From Streptomyces sp. APSN-46.1 (GTDB lineage: Bacteria > Actinomycetota > Actinomycetes > Streptomycetales > Streptomycetaceae), in NCBI RefSeq assembly GCF_022815725.1, contig NZ_JALGRF010000002.1, positions 806,001 through 870,000 of the forward strand: a stretch of 64,000 nucleotides of DNA, read 5' to 3'. Shown here one piece after another: positions 50,070-58,859 of the stretch (position 1 is its first letter; every line of letters begins with the position of its first letter). A model generated the notes under the pieces. It searched no databases. It was not told where the DNA came from and worked only from the letters and a program-made list of their open reading frames with translations. The translations under genes and the position numbers were made by a program.

Positions 50070-50081
50070 AGGACTGACCTC

Positions 50082-51677
50082 CTAGAGGGGGATGTTGCCG
50101 TGCTTCTTCGGGGGCAGCGACTCCCGCTTGGTGCGGAGCTGGCGCAGCCCCTTCACCACGTGCGCGCGGGTCTCGGACGGCATGGACACCGCGTCGATGT
50201 AACCGCGCTCGGCGGCCGTGTACGGGTTGAGCAGCGCGTCCTCGTACTCGGTGATCAGCCGGGCCCGGGTCTCCTCGGCGTTGCCCGCCTCCTCCGCCTC
50301 CGCGATGGCGCGGCGGTGCAGGATGTTCACCGCGCCCTGCGCGCCCATGACGGCGATCTGCGCGGTCGGCCAGGCCAGGTTCAGGTCCGCGCCGAGGTGC
50401 TTGGAGCCCATGACGTCGTACGCGCCGCCGAAGGCCTTGCGGGTGATGACGGTGATCAGGGGCACGGTGGCCTCGGCGTACGCGTAGATCAGCTTCGCGC
50501 CGCGCCGGATGATTCCGTTGTACTCCTGGTCCGTGCCCGGCAGGAAGCCGGGGACGTCCACGAAGGTCAGCACCGGGATGTTGAAGGCGTCGCAGGTGCG
50601 GACGAAGCGGGCGGCCTTCTCGGAGGCGTTGATGTCCAGGCAGCCGGCGAACTGCATCGGCTGGTTGGCGACGACGCCCACCGGGTGCCCCTCGACGCGG
50701 CCGAAGCCGGTGAGGATGTTCGGCGCGAACAGCGACTGCGTCTCCAGGAACTCCGCGTCGTCGAGCACGTGCTCGATCACGGTGTGCATGTCGTACGGCT
50801 GGTTCGCGCTGTCCGGGATCAGCGCGTCGAGCTCGCGGTCGGCGTCGCAGACCTCGGTATCCGCCTCCTCCGGGAAGGCGGGCGGCTCGGAGAGGTTGTT
50901 CGACGGCAGGTACGCCAGCAGGGACTTGACGTACTCGATGGCGTCCTTCTCGTCCCCGGCCATGTGGTGGGCGACGCCGGAGGTGGAGTTGTGGGTGCGG
51001 GCGCCGCCCAGCTCCTCGAAGCCCACGTCCTCGCCGGTGACCGTCTTGATGACGTCCGGGCCGGTGATGAACATGTGCGAGGTCTGGTCGACCATCACGG
51101 TGAAGTCGGTGATGGCCGGCGAGTACACCGCGCCGCCCGCGCAGGGGCCCACGATCAGGCTGATCTGCGGGATCACACCGGACGCGTGGACGTTGCGGCG
51201 GAAGATCTCGCCGTACATGCCGAGCGCGCTGACGCCCTCCTGGATGCGGGCGCCGCCGGAGTCGTTGATGCCGACGAGCGGGCAGCCGGTCTTCAGCGCG
51301 AAGTCCATGACCTTCATGATCTTCTGGCCGTAGACCTCGCCGAGGGCCCCGCCGAAGACGGTGAAGTCCTGCGAGAACACGGCCACCGGCCGGCCGTCCA
51401 CCGTGCCGTAGCCGGTGACGACGCCGTCGCCGTACGGGCGGGTCTTCTCCAGCCCGAAGCTGGTCGAGCGGTGCCGGGCGAACTCGTCGAGCTCGACGAA
51501 CGATCCCTCGTCCAGAAGCAGGGCCACCCGCTCACGCGCCGTCAGCTTGCCCTTGGCGTGCTGCTTCTCCACAGCCCGTGCGGAACCGGCGTGGGTGGCT
51601 TCGTCGATGCGGCGCTGCAGGTCCGCGATCTTGCCCGCGGTCGTATGCATGTCGATCGGCTCTGAGGGTTGTGACAT
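50082..51677 (-). CDS. pccB: Acyl-CoA (propionyl-CoA) carboxylase beta subunit
   Basis: 531 residues, carboxyltransferase of the propionyl/acetyl-CoA carboxylase family. Blocks seen: [92 protein letters not shown] and [22 protein letters not shown] in parts. The oxyanion-type Gly-rich loops are intact. The substrate-selecting position in the PCC/ACC family is Asp (AYDVMGSKH), the usual PccB state. ATG 51677 starts the protein; the frame extends upstream without homology. The epsilon subunit follows directly. Confidence 0.94.
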   Translation of the reverse strand: MSQPSEPIDMHTTAGKIADLQRRIDEATHAGSARAVEKQHAKGKLTARERVALLLDEGSFVELDEFARHRSTSFGLEKTRPYGDGVVTGYGTVDGRPVAVFSQDFTVFGGALGEVYGQKIMKVMDFALKTGCPLVGINDSGGARIQEGVSALGMYGEIFRRNVHASGVIPQISLIVGPCAGGAVYSPAITDFTVMVDQTSHMFITGPDVIKTVTGEDVGFEELGGARTHNSTSGVAHHMAGDEKDAIEYVKSLLAYLPSNNLSEPPAFPEEADTEVCDADRELDALIPDSANQPYDMHTVIEHVLDDAEFLETQSLFAPNILTGFGRVEGHPVGVVANQPMQFAGCLDINASEKAARFVRTCDAFNIPVLTFVDVPGFLPGTDQEYNGIIRRGAKLIYAYAEATVPLITVITRKAFGGAYDVMGSKHLGADLNLAWPTAQIAVMGAQGAVNILHRRAIAEAEEAGNAEETRARLITEYEDALLNPYTAAERGYIDAVSMPSETRAHVVKGLRQLRTKRESLPPKKHGNIPL

Positions 51678-51946
51678 CGGGGTCGCGGCTCCCTGCGTGG
51701 TGTCGTCAACTGCCTGGTCAATTGAATGACTACTGCTGGCTACTGGTGCGTAGCGTATCGGCGGGCACGTCGCTCGACAGTGCGGCGTTTGACACACCCG
51801 AAGTGCCTTGCTTGGCCCCGCCACGTTCCCTAGGGACCGCGGCCGCGCATCGGTAGGGTTGACGCGGAACTTCCATGCCCGCTTCGCCGGAGAAAATGCG
51901 TTTCCGCCCCGGCCCGAGGCCGGGCTCCAGGCAAGGGGAACACTTG

Positions 51947-52798
51947 ATGCCGTCAGACGCTTCCGCAGGCCACTGGTCGAGCCTCGACCGGCCGCCGCTG
52001 AACGCCGCCGCGCTGCGGCGGGCCCTGGTGACCGACGGGGGGCTGTGGACCTCCCTGGAGGTGGTGGACTCCACCGGGTCCACCAACAGTGATCTCGCCG
52101 CCCGGGCCGGGGAGCTGCCCGAGGGGGCGGTGCTCGTCGCCGAGGAGCAGACCGCCGGGCGCGGGCGGCTCGACCGCAGCTGGGTCGCGCCGGCCCGGTC
52201 GGGGCTGTTCTTCTCCGTCCTGCTCAAGCCGGGCGAGGACGTCCCGCAGGAGCGGTGGGGGTGGCTGACCCTGCTGGCCGGGGTGGCCACCGCGACCGGG
52301 CTGTCCCGGGCGGCGGGGGTGGACACGGTCCTCAAGTGGCCCAACGACCTGCTGGTCGCCGTGGCCGGGGAGGAGCGCAAGACCGGCGGGATCCTCGCGG
52401 AGCGGGTCGGGGACGGCGTGGTCATCGGGATCGGGCTCAACGTGACGCTGACCGAGGACGAGCTCCCGGTGCCGGAAGCCGGGTCCCTGGCGCTGGCCAA
52501 GGCCGCCGCCACGGACCGGGAGCCGCTGCTGAAGGCCGTACTGCGCTCCCTGGAGCAGTGGTACGGGGACTGGAGGGCGGCCGGCGGCGACCCGGCGGCC
52601 AGCGGCCTCCAGGAGACGTACGCGGCGGGCTGCGCGACCCTCGGCAAGCACGTACGGGCGGACCTGCCCGGCGGGCGCCGGCTCACCGGAACGGCCGAGG
52701 CCGTCGACACCGACGGCCGGCTCGTCATCAGGACGGCGGAGGGCGAGCGCGAGGCGGTCGGCGCCGGGGACGTGGTCCACCTGAGGTCGGTCCGGTAA
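51947..52798 (+). CDS. birA: Biotin--[acetyl-CoA-carboxylase] ligase
   Basis: Biotin protein ligase that attaches biotin to the BCCP domain of the carboxylase alpha subunit encoded nearby. Motifs: [33 protein letters not shown] (biotinyl-AMP loop), [17 protein letters not shown] and VVIGIGLNV, then a C-terminal SH3-like domain. There is no N-terminal HTH, so unlike E. coli BirA it is not a repressor. ATG 51947 has AAGGGGAA upstream; an in-frame ATG at 51875 lacks homology. Divergent from pccB. Confidence 0.93.
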   Translation: MPSDASAGHWSSLDRPPLNAAALRRALVTDGGLWTSLEVVDSTGSTNSDLAARAGELPEGAVLVAEEQTAGRGRLDRSWVAPARSGLFFSVLLKPGEDVPQERWGWLTLLAGVATATGLSRAAGVDTVLKWPNDLLVAVAGEERKTGGILAERVGDGVVIGIGLNVTLTEDELPVPEAGSLALAKAAATDREPLLKAVLRSLEQWYGDWRAAGGDPAASGLQETYAAGCATLGKHVRADLPGGRRLTGTAEAVDTDGRLVIRTAEGEREAVGAGDVVHLRSVR

Positions 52799-52955
52799 CG
52801 CCGACGAGGGAGCGGCGAAGGGGCGGCGCGGGAGCTGCGCGGGAGGAAGGCTGGGGAGTGAGCTACGGCACACCTGCCGTATGGTTTAGGCGATCCCGCT
52901 CCTCGCGGTGATCACCCGGTTCGGCAGTGCGCACGGAATGGACAGGAGGCGGCCC

Positions 52956-54122
52956 TTGACCGTCGACGACTCAACGTCCAGCGCGTCCGCCCCCGGGCCC
53001 TCCGGGGCGGCGGGGAGTGCCGGCACGCCGATCGGGCGGGACCAGCACACTCCCCACCACGAGGTCGATCACACCGCCCAGCCCACGGCGGACCCGCTCG
53101 CCATCCGGCTGGAGCAGCTGATCCTGGGCGCCGAGCGCCGGTACACCCCGTTCCAGGCGGCCCGTAGCGCCGGGGTCTCGATGGAGCTCGCCTCCCGCTT
53201 CTGGCGGGCGATGGGCTTCGCGGACATCGGGCAGGCCAAGGCGCTGACGGAGGCCGACGTACTGGCGCTGCGCCGGCTCGCCGGCCTGGTCGAGGCGGGG
53301 CTGCTGAGCGAGCCGATGGCGGTGCAGGTGGCGCGGTCCACCGGGCAGACCACCGCCCGGCTGGCGGAATGGCAGATCGACTCCTTCCTGGAGGGCCTGA
53401 CGGAGCCGCCGGAGCCGGGGATGACCCGTACGGAGGTCACGTACCCGCTGGTCGAGCTGCTGCTGCCGGAGCTGGAGGAGTTCCTGGTCTACGTGTGGCG
53501 GCGGCAGCTGGCGGCCGCCACCGGGCGGGTGGTGCAGGTCGCGGACGACGAGGAGATGGTCGACCGGCGGCTCGCCGTGGGGTTCGCGGACCTGGTGGGC
53601 TTCACCCGCCTCACGCGGCGGCTGGAGGAGGAGGAGCTCGGCGAACTGGTCGAGGCCTTCGAGACGACGGCGGCGGACCTGGTGGCGGCGCACGGCGGCC
53701 GGCTGATCAAGACCCTGGGCGACGAGGTCCTGTACGCGGCGGACGACGCGGCGACGGCGGCGGAGATCGCGCTGCGGCTGATCGAGACCATGGAGGCCGA
53801 TCCGCAGATGCCGGAGCTGCGGGTCGGGATCGCCTTCGGCACCGTGACGACCCGGATGGGCGACGTCTTCGGGACCACGGTGAACCTGGCGAGCCGGCTG
53901 ACGTCGATAGCGCCGAAGGACGCGGTGCTGGTGGACGGGGCGATGGCCGAGGAACTCGGGCGGACCGGGGCGGCGCCGCTGTCGGAGAAGGAGGCCGAGT
54001 CGGAGGAGGGCGGCGGTGCGTACCGCTTCGCGCTCCAGCCGATGTGGCAGCGGCCGGTGCGCGGGCTGGGCGTCGTGGAGCCCTGGTCGCTGACGCGCCG
54101 GAAGCCTAAGATCCCCGGGTAA
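52956..54122 (+). CDS. cya: Adenylate cyclase (class III)
   Basis: Makes cAMP from ATP. N-terminal regulatory domain of about 180 residues (pHi-sensor/autoinhibitory-like), then the class III cyclase domain: VGFADLVGFTRLTRRLEEEELGELVEAFE with the metal Asp, RLIKTLGDEVLYAADDA with the substrate Lys and second Asp, and AFGTVTTRMGDVFGTTVNLASRL with the transition-state residues. TTG 52956 is preferred because AGGAGG (52944-52949) sits six bases upstream; ATG 52938 would add six residues. A single such cyclase is the known Streptomyces source of cAMP for germination and Crp signalling. Confidence 0.9.
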   Translation: MTVDDSTSSASAPGPSGAAGSAGTPIGRDQHTPHHEVDHTAQPTADPLAIRLEQLILGAERRYTPFQAARSAGVSMELASRFWRAMGFADIGQAKALTEADVLALRRLAGLVEAGLLSEPMAVQVARSTGQTTARLAEWQIDSFLEGLTEPPEPGMTRTEVTYPLVELLLPELEEFLVYVWRRQLAAATGRVVQVADDEEMVDRRLAVGFADLVGFTRLTRRLEEEELGELVEAFETTAADLVAAHGGRLIKTLGDEVLYAADDAATAAEIALRLIETMEADPQMPELRVGIAFGTVTTRMGDVFGTTVNLASRLTSIAPKDAVLVDGAMAEELGRTGAAPLSEKEAESEEGGGAYRFALQPMWQRPVRGLGVVEPWSLTRRKPKIPG

Positions 54123-54131
54123 CGTTCGTTA
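54120..54131. promoter_or_regulatory. Dyad TAACG-TT-CGTTA upstream of enoyl-CoA hydratase gene
   Basis: Short dyad overlapping the cya stop codon, with a -10-like TAAGAT (54107-54112) just upstream and the next GTG 17 bases downstream. Style fits TetR-type fatty-acid/branched-chain regulators (inference). Confidence 0.4.
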
Positions 54132-54147
54132 ACCGGGAGGGTCCCCA

Positions 54148-54945
54148 GTGCCTGTGGAGTCGGAGTTCGTAGCGGTACGTAGGCATGAGGGCGGGGTCGC
54201 CGAGCTGGTCCTGGACCGGCCCAAGGCGATGAACGCGGTGTCGACGGAGATGGCGCGGGCCATCGGCTCGGCGTGCGCGGCGCTGGCCGCCGACGCGTCC
54301 GTACGGGTGGTCGTGCTCTCCTCGACCGCCGAGCGGGCGTTCTGCGTGGGTGCGGACCTCAAGGAGCGCAACTCGCTGTCGGACGCGGAGCTGGTGCGGC
54401 AGCGGCCGACCACGCGGGGCGCTTACGGGGGTGTCCTGGAGCTGCCGATGCCGACGGTCGCGGCGGTGCACGGGTTCGCGCTGGGCGGCGGCTTCGAGCT
54501 GGCGCTGGCGTGTGACGTGATCGTGGCGGACGAGACGGCGGTCGTGGGCCTCCCGGAGGTCTCGGTCGGGGTGATCCCCGGCGGGGGCGGTACGCAGCTG
54601 CTGCCGCGCCGGGTGGGGGCCGCGCGAGCCGCCGAGCTGATCTTCACCGCGCGCCGGGTGGAGGCGGCGGAGGCGCTGTCCCTGGGGCTGGTGGACTCGG
54701 TGGTGGCGGCGGGTACGGACCGCGCCGAAGCCCTTGCCCTGGCCGGGCGGATGGCGGTGAACTCCCCGGTGGGCCTGCGCGCCGCGAAGCGGGCGCTGCG
54801 CCTCGGCCACGGGATGGACCTGACGGCGGGCCTGGAGATCGAGGACGCGGCGTGGCGCGCGGTCGCCTTCTCCGGGGACCGTGCGGAGGGCGTGGCGGCG
54901 TTCAACGAGAAGCGCCGCCCGGAGTGGCCGGGCGTGTTGCCGTAG
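54148..54945 (+). CDS. Enoyl-CoA hydratase/isomerase family protein
   Basis: Crotonase fold, 265 residues. LVLDRPKAMNAVSTEMARAI opens the family signature; AFCVGADLKERNSLSDAE supplies the first oxyanion-hole segment, and VHGFALGGGFELALACDVIVADETAVVGLPEVSVGVIPGGGG (in parts) the second oxyanion segment and catalytic region with Glu in LPEV. GTG 54148 has GGGAGG upstream. It lies 25 bases after cya and may share a transcript or use its own promoter. Fatty-acid or branched-chain acid breakdown is likely; specific substrate unknown. Confidence 0.88.
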   Translation: MPVESEFVAVRRHEGGVAELVLDRPKAMNAVSTEMARAIGSACAALAADASVRVVVLSSTAERAFCVGADLKERNSLSDAELVRQRPTTRGAYGGVLELPMPTVAAVHGFALGGGFELALACDVIVADETAVVGLPEVSVGVIPGGGGTQLLPRRVGAARAAELIFTARRVEAAEALSLGLVDSVVAAGTDRAEALALAGRMAVNSPVGLRAAKRALRLGHGMDLTAGLEIEDAAWRAVAFSGDRAEGVAAFNEKRRPEWPGVLP

Positions 54946-55101
54946 CCGCCGGTCCTTGCGGGGCGGGCGGTGTGAGGTGCCGGTCCCCGCGGGGGCGGGT
55001 GCCGGGCATCGGGTGACGGGGCCGGACGCCGGAGCCCGGCGGCGGGGCCGGGTGGCGCGGCGGTTGTCACTAAATCGGATAAAACTCCCTAATGTGGGGT
55101 G

Positions 55102-56217
55102 ATGGGAGTCGACGGGCGGCTGCGGGCCGTCGTGGGCATGGCTCAGGCGATGGCGGCCGCGAGCGCGCCGCGGGACAGCGTGCGCGCGGCCGCGCGCGGG
55201 GCCCGGCTGGCCATGGACGGGTCGTTCGCGGCGATCTCCGCCTGGGAGCGCGAACGCGGGCGGCTGCGCGTACTCGTCAACGAGGGCGAGCGCCGGGCCG
55301 GGGAAGAGGAGTTCCCCGAGGACGAGTCGTATCCCGTGCACGATTTCCCGGAGATCACGGAGTTCCTCCACGAGCGCTGGGTCGGCGGCGGAGGGCCGCA
55401 CGCCTGGGTGGAGAGCGCCGGCGGCGGGCGGCCCGGGAGACGCGGCGAGGCCCTGCGCCGGCGCGGCCGCGGGACCTGCGTGGTCGCGCCGATCGTGCTC
55501 AGCGGGCGGGCCTGGGGGGAGCTCTACGTAGCCCGGGACGACGGGCTGCCCGACTTCGACGAGGACGACGCCGAGTTCGCCACCGTCCTCGCGGCCGTCG
55601 TCGCCGCCGGACTCGCCCAGAACGAGCGGCTCGAAGAGGCCCGCCGGCTCGCGTTCACCGATCCGCTGACCGGGCTGGCCAATCGGCGGGCCGTGGACAT
55701 GCGGCTCGACGAGGCCCTGGAGGAGCACCGGCGCGACGGGGCCGTGGTGAGCCTGGTGGTGTGCGACCTGAACGGGCTGAAGAAGGTCAACGACACCCTG
55801 GGACACGCCATGGGCGACCGGCTGCTGGAGCGGTTCGGATCCGTCCTGAGCCTGTGCGGGGCCATGCTGCCCGGCGCGCTCGTGGCCCGGCTCGGCGGCG
55901 ACGAGTTCTGCCTCGTGAGCGTCGGGCCCCCCGCCGACGAGGTGGTGCGCGTCACCGAGGAGGTGTGTCTGCGCGCCGCCGAGCTGGAGCTGGGCGAGGG
56001 TGTGGCCTGCGGGGTGGCCTCGACCGGAGACCCCATCGGGCTGGTGAAGTCCTCCCGGCGGCTGTTCCGGCTGGCCGACGCCGCCCAGTACAAGGCCAAG
56101 GCCGCCCGCTCGTCCCAACCCGTCGTGGCGGGCCGGGACACGGCCGTCGTACGACTCGCTGACGCCGCCGCACAGGAGGCCCCGGGGGAGCGGCGGCGTT
56201 TCCGGGGGCGGACGTGA
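55102..56217 (+). CDS. GAF-like/GGDEF diguanylate cyclase
   Basis: 372 residues. The N-terminal half (SVRAAARGARLAMDGSFAAISAWERERGRLRVLVNEGE... CVVAPIVLSGRAWGELYVARDDG in parts) is GAF-like. The C-terminal GGDEF domain begins RRLAFTDPLTGLANRRAVDMRLDEALE, with CDLNGLKKVNDTLGHAMGDRLLERF and the intact active site RLGGDEFCLVSVG. It should make c-di-GMP, which in Streptomyces controls BldD and development. An I-site RxxD is not evident four to five residues before GGDEF (ALVARLGGDEF). TAATGT lies 7 bases before ATG 55102, suggesting a leaderless message. Confidence 0.88.
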   Translation: MGVDGRLRAVVGMAQAMAAASAPRDSVRAAARGARLAMDGSFAAISAWERERGRLRVLVNEGERRAGEEEFPEDESYPVHDFPEITEFLHERWVGGGGPHAWVESAGGGRPGRRGEALRRRGRGTCVVAPIVLSGRAWGELYVARDDGLPDFDEDDAEFATVLAAVVAAGLAQNERLEEARRLAFTDPLTGLANRRAVDMRLDEALEEHRRDGAVVSLVVCDLNGLKKVNDTLGHAMGDRLLERFGSVLSLCGAMLPGALVARLGGDEFCLVSVGPPADEVVRVTEEVCLRAAELELGEGVACGVASTGDPIGLVKSSRRLFRLADAAQYKAKAARSSQPVVAGRDTAVVRLADAAAQEAPGERRRFRGRT

Positions 56218-56257
56218 AGGGGTGACATGAAGCGATTCAGTCCGTAGGGTGCTGAAT

Positions 56258-57805
56258 ATGGATATGCACACTGTCGTGGTGGGGACGTCCGGGACCACCG
56301 CCGAGGATGTCATCGCCGTCGCCCGCGGCAACGCGCGCGTCGAGCTGTCCGCCGAGGCCCTCGACGCCCTGGCCCGCTCCCGCGAGATCGTCGACGCCCT
56401 GGCCGCCAAGCCCGAGCCCGTCTACGGGGTGTCCACCGGGTTCGGCGCCCTCGCGTCCCGGCACATCAGCCCCGAGCTGCGCGCGCAGCTCCAGCGCAAC
56501 ATCGTCCGCTCGCACGCCGCCGGCATGGGCCCGCGCGTCGAGCGGGAGGTCGTGCGCGCCCTGATGTTCCTGCGCCTGAAGACCGTCGCCTCCGGCCACA
56601 CCGGCGTCCGGCCGTCCGTCGCCCAGACGATGGCCGACGTACTCAACGCCGGCATCACGCCGGTCGTGCACGAGTACGGGTCCCTCGGCTGCTCCGGCGA
56701 CCTCGCGCCGCTCTCCCACTGCGCCCTCACACTCATGGGCGAGGGCGACGCCGAGGGACCGGACGGGGTCGTCCGGCCCGCCGGGGAGCTGCTCGCCGAA
56801 GCCGGCATCGAGCCCGTCGAGCTGCGCGAGAAGGAGGGCCTCGCCCTCCTCAACGGCACCGACGGCATGCTCGGCATGCTGGTCATGGCCCTCGCCGACC
56901 TCGGCCGGCTCTACAAGGCCGCCGACATCACCGCGGCGCTGACCCTGGAGGCGCTGCTCGGCACCGAGAAGGTCCTCGCCCCCGAACTGCACGCCATCCG
57001 GCCGCACCCGGGCCAGGGGGCCGCCGCCGCCAACATGGCCGCCGTGCTCAAGGGGTCGGGGCTCACCGGCCACTTCCAGGAGGAGTCCGCGCCGCGCGTG
57101 CAGGACGCCTACTCGGTGCGCTGCGCCCCGCAGGTCGCCGGCGCCGGCCGCGACACCATGACGCACGCCGCCCTGGTCGCCTCGCGCGAGCTGGCCTCCT
57201 CGGTCGACAACCCGGTGGTCCTGCCCGACGGACGCGTGGAGTCCAACGGCAACTTCCACGGGGCGCCGGTCGCGTACGTACTGGACTTCCTGGCCATCGC
57301 GGCCGCCGACCTCGGCTCGATCGCCGAGCGGCGCACCGACCGCCTGCTCGACAAGAACCGCTCGCACGGCCTGCCGCCGTTCCTCGCGGACGACGCAGGC
57401 GTGGACTCCGGTCTGATGATCGCCCAGTACACGCAGGCCGCCCTGGTCAGCGAGATGAAGCGGCTCGCGGTGCCGGCCTCCGCCGACTCGATCCCCTCCT
57501 CCGCCATGCAGGAGGACCACGTCTCCATGGGCTGGTCGGCGGCGCGCAAGCTCCGTACCGCCGTCGACAACCTGACGCGGATCATCGCCATCGAGCTGTA
57601 CGCCGCCACCCGGGCCATCGAGCTGCGCCACGGGCTCACCGCGGCCCCGGCCAGCCGGGCCGCCATCGCGGCGGCCCGCGAGGCCGGTGTCGAGGGTCCC
57701 GGGCCGGATCGTTTCCTCGCCCCCGACCTGGCTGCCGCCGAGGCGTTCGTCCGTACGGGCGGCCTCGTGGACGCGGTGGAGACGGTGACGGGCCCGCTCG
57801 CCTGA
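56258..57805 (+). CDS. hutH: Histidine ammonia-lyase
   Basis: Converts histidine to urocanate and ammonia, first step of histidine catabolism. The MIO prosthetic group precursor is seen as GSLGCSGDLAPLSHCAL; it is Cys-Ser-Gly (near residue 145) instead of the usual Ala-Ser-Gly, a variant known from Streptomyces HutH. Other blocks: YGVSTGFGALASRHI, RNIVRSHAAGMGP, EYGSLG, LNGTDGMLGML, QDAYSVRCAPQVAGAGRD and SSAMQEDHVSMGW. The 515-residue length is normal. ATG 56258 or 56264 starts it. A strong terminator follows. Confidence 0.95.
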   Translation: MDMHTVVVGTSGTTAEDVIAVARGNARVELSAEALDALARSREIVDALAAKPEPVYGVSTGFGALASRHISPELRAQLQRNIVRSHAAGMGPRVEREVVRALMFLRLKTVASGHTGVRPSVAQTMADVLNAGITPVVHEYGSLGCSGDLAPLSHCALTLMGEGDAEGPDGVVRPAGELLAEAGIEPVELREKEGLALLNGTDGMLGMLVMALADLGRLYKAADITAALTLEALLGTEKVLAPELHAIRPHPGQGAAAANMAAVLKGSGLTGHFQEESAPRVQDAYSVRCAPQVAGAGRDTMTHAALVASRELASSVDNPVVLPDGRVESNGNFHGAPVAYVLDFLAIAAADLGSIAERRTDRLLDKNRSHGLPPFLADDAGVDSGLMIAQYTQAALVSEMKRLAVPASADSIPSSAMQEDHVSMGWSAARKLRTAVDNLTRIIAIELYAATRAIELRHGLTAAPASRAAIAAAREAGVEGPGPDRFLAPDLAAAEAFVRTGGLVDAVETVTGPLA

Positions 57806-57834
57806 CCCCGTCGTCCCCCGCGCGAAGGGACGCA

Positions 57835-57872
57835 CAGGGCCGCCCCCGGGATCACTCCCGGGGGCGGCCCTG
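57835..57872. terminator. Bidirectional terminator after hutH
   Basis: Perfect 17-base stem (CAGGGCCGCCCCCGGGA with its complement) and TCAC loop, followed by TGTTCTCT. The T-rich flank contains a tandem 17-base repeat (CTCTACGGGATCTCGCG twice, 57887-57920). Confidence 0.85.
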
Positions 57873-57931
57873 TGTTCTCTGCGTGCTCTACGGGATCTCG
57901 CGTTCTCTACGGGATCTCGCGCGGGCCTCCG

Positions 57932-58255
57932 TCAGCCGGCCTGGGAGCGGCGTACCGAGAAGGTCACGAACCCGGCCCCGAGGCCCAGGCAGAGCGTGCC
58001 GCCCAGGACGTAGGGGGCGGTGTCGATGCCGCCGGTGTCGGCGAGCGCGAGCGCGGGGCGCGGCTCCGCCTCGGCGGCGGAGGTCCCGGTGGTCCGGGCG
58101 GTCCCGGCGGTCCCGGTGTTCGTGAGGTGCGTCGTAGTGGTGACCGCGGCGGCCTCGGGGGCGGGGGCGGTGGCGTTCGCCGAGGGGACGAACCAGAGGG
58201 CGGCGAGGAGGGTGGTCGCTCCGAGAGCGGTGAGCAGCGGTCGACGTGCGGACAC
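57932..58255 (-). CDS. Small wall-anchored protein with LADTG sorting signal
   Basis: 107 residues: signal peptide LLTALGATTLLAALWFVPSANA, a Thr/Ala-rich region of about 45 residues (AAVTTTTHLTNTGTAGTARTTG), then ALALADTGGIDTAPYVLGG with the sorting motif LADTG, a hydrophobic helix and the RRSQAG tail. LAxTG is the motif preferred by Streptomyces class E sortases, so it is probably linked to peptidoglycan. The mature part is too short and Thr-rich to be an enzyme. GTG 58255 is the start; no sortase gene is adjacent. Confidence 0.78.
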   Translation of the reverse strand: MSARRPLLTALGATTLLAALWFVPSANATAPAPEAAAVTTTTHLTNTGTAGTARTTGTSAAEAEPRPALALADTGGIDTAPYVLGGTLCLGLGAGFVTFSVRRSQAG

Positions 58256-58362
58256 GGTGCGATCCCCCTTGGTGCGGAAGCGAATTGGCCGTGTGCGGTG
58301 ATGCTAAGCAAAGGGGCGGGTCGCGGGAAAGCCGGGGGTCTCGCGGGCTTACGCTCCGTCGT

Positions 58363-58704
58363 ATGAACCCTTCTGAGACATCACGATTTGTACGCCTACA
58401 GGTTGATTTGGTGCTGGAGGTCCCGGAACCCGAGGCACTCACCGGAGCAGCGCTCGACCACATCCAGGCCGACGAGTACATGCCGGAAGAGGAGCGCGGG
58501 CACGCCGAGTCGGCCGTGCGCCAGGACGAGTCGGAGGCCCTCGCCTACCTCATCGATCCCACCGACCTGGTCGCGGAGATCCCCGGAGTGGAGCTCGTAC
58601 AGGCCTCCTGGAGCAGCGAGCCCGTCGAATACGACCCCGAGTCCATGGAGTGGGACATGGACGAGGAAGATGGGGACCTCGAAGAGAAAACCGACAGCGC
58701 CTGA
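58363..58704 (+). CDS. Small acidic protein, unknown function
   Basis: 113 residues starting ATG 58363 (MNPSETSRFVRLQVDLVLEVPEPEALTGAALDHIQADEYM). Highly acidic (many Glu/Asp, tail MEWDMDEEDGDLEEKTD). No signal peptide or membrane segment. Similar short acidic proteins are conserved in Streptomyces, but I cannot assign a function. It lies alone, 155 bases before the L,D-transpeptidase gene, with a small G/C hairpin in between. Confidence 0.7.
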   Translation: MNPSETSRFVRLQVDLVLEVPEPEALTGAALDHIQADEYMPEEERGHAESAVRQDESEALAYLIDPTDLVAEIPGVELVQASWSSEPVEYDPESMEWDMDEEDGDLEEKTDSA

Positions 58705-58771
58705 CCGTGGGGTGGCCCACATTCGAACAGGATGTGGAACCGGCCCGGGCCGATCACGCGTTGTCGTACGA

Positions 58772-58795
58772 GGCAGGGGGGTGCTCCCCCCTGCC
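58772..58795. repeat. Short G/C hairpin repeat
   Basis: GGCAGGGGGG-TGCT-CCCCCCTGCC, a 10-base perfect stem of the type often found between Streptomyces genes; it could also attenuate read-through from the upstream gene. Confidence 0.6.
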
Positions 58796-58859
58796 CGGTG
58801 GGGATGCTCCCGGCGGAAGCCCGGGGGGTCACGGGGTTCCGGCAACGATGGAGTGACGT

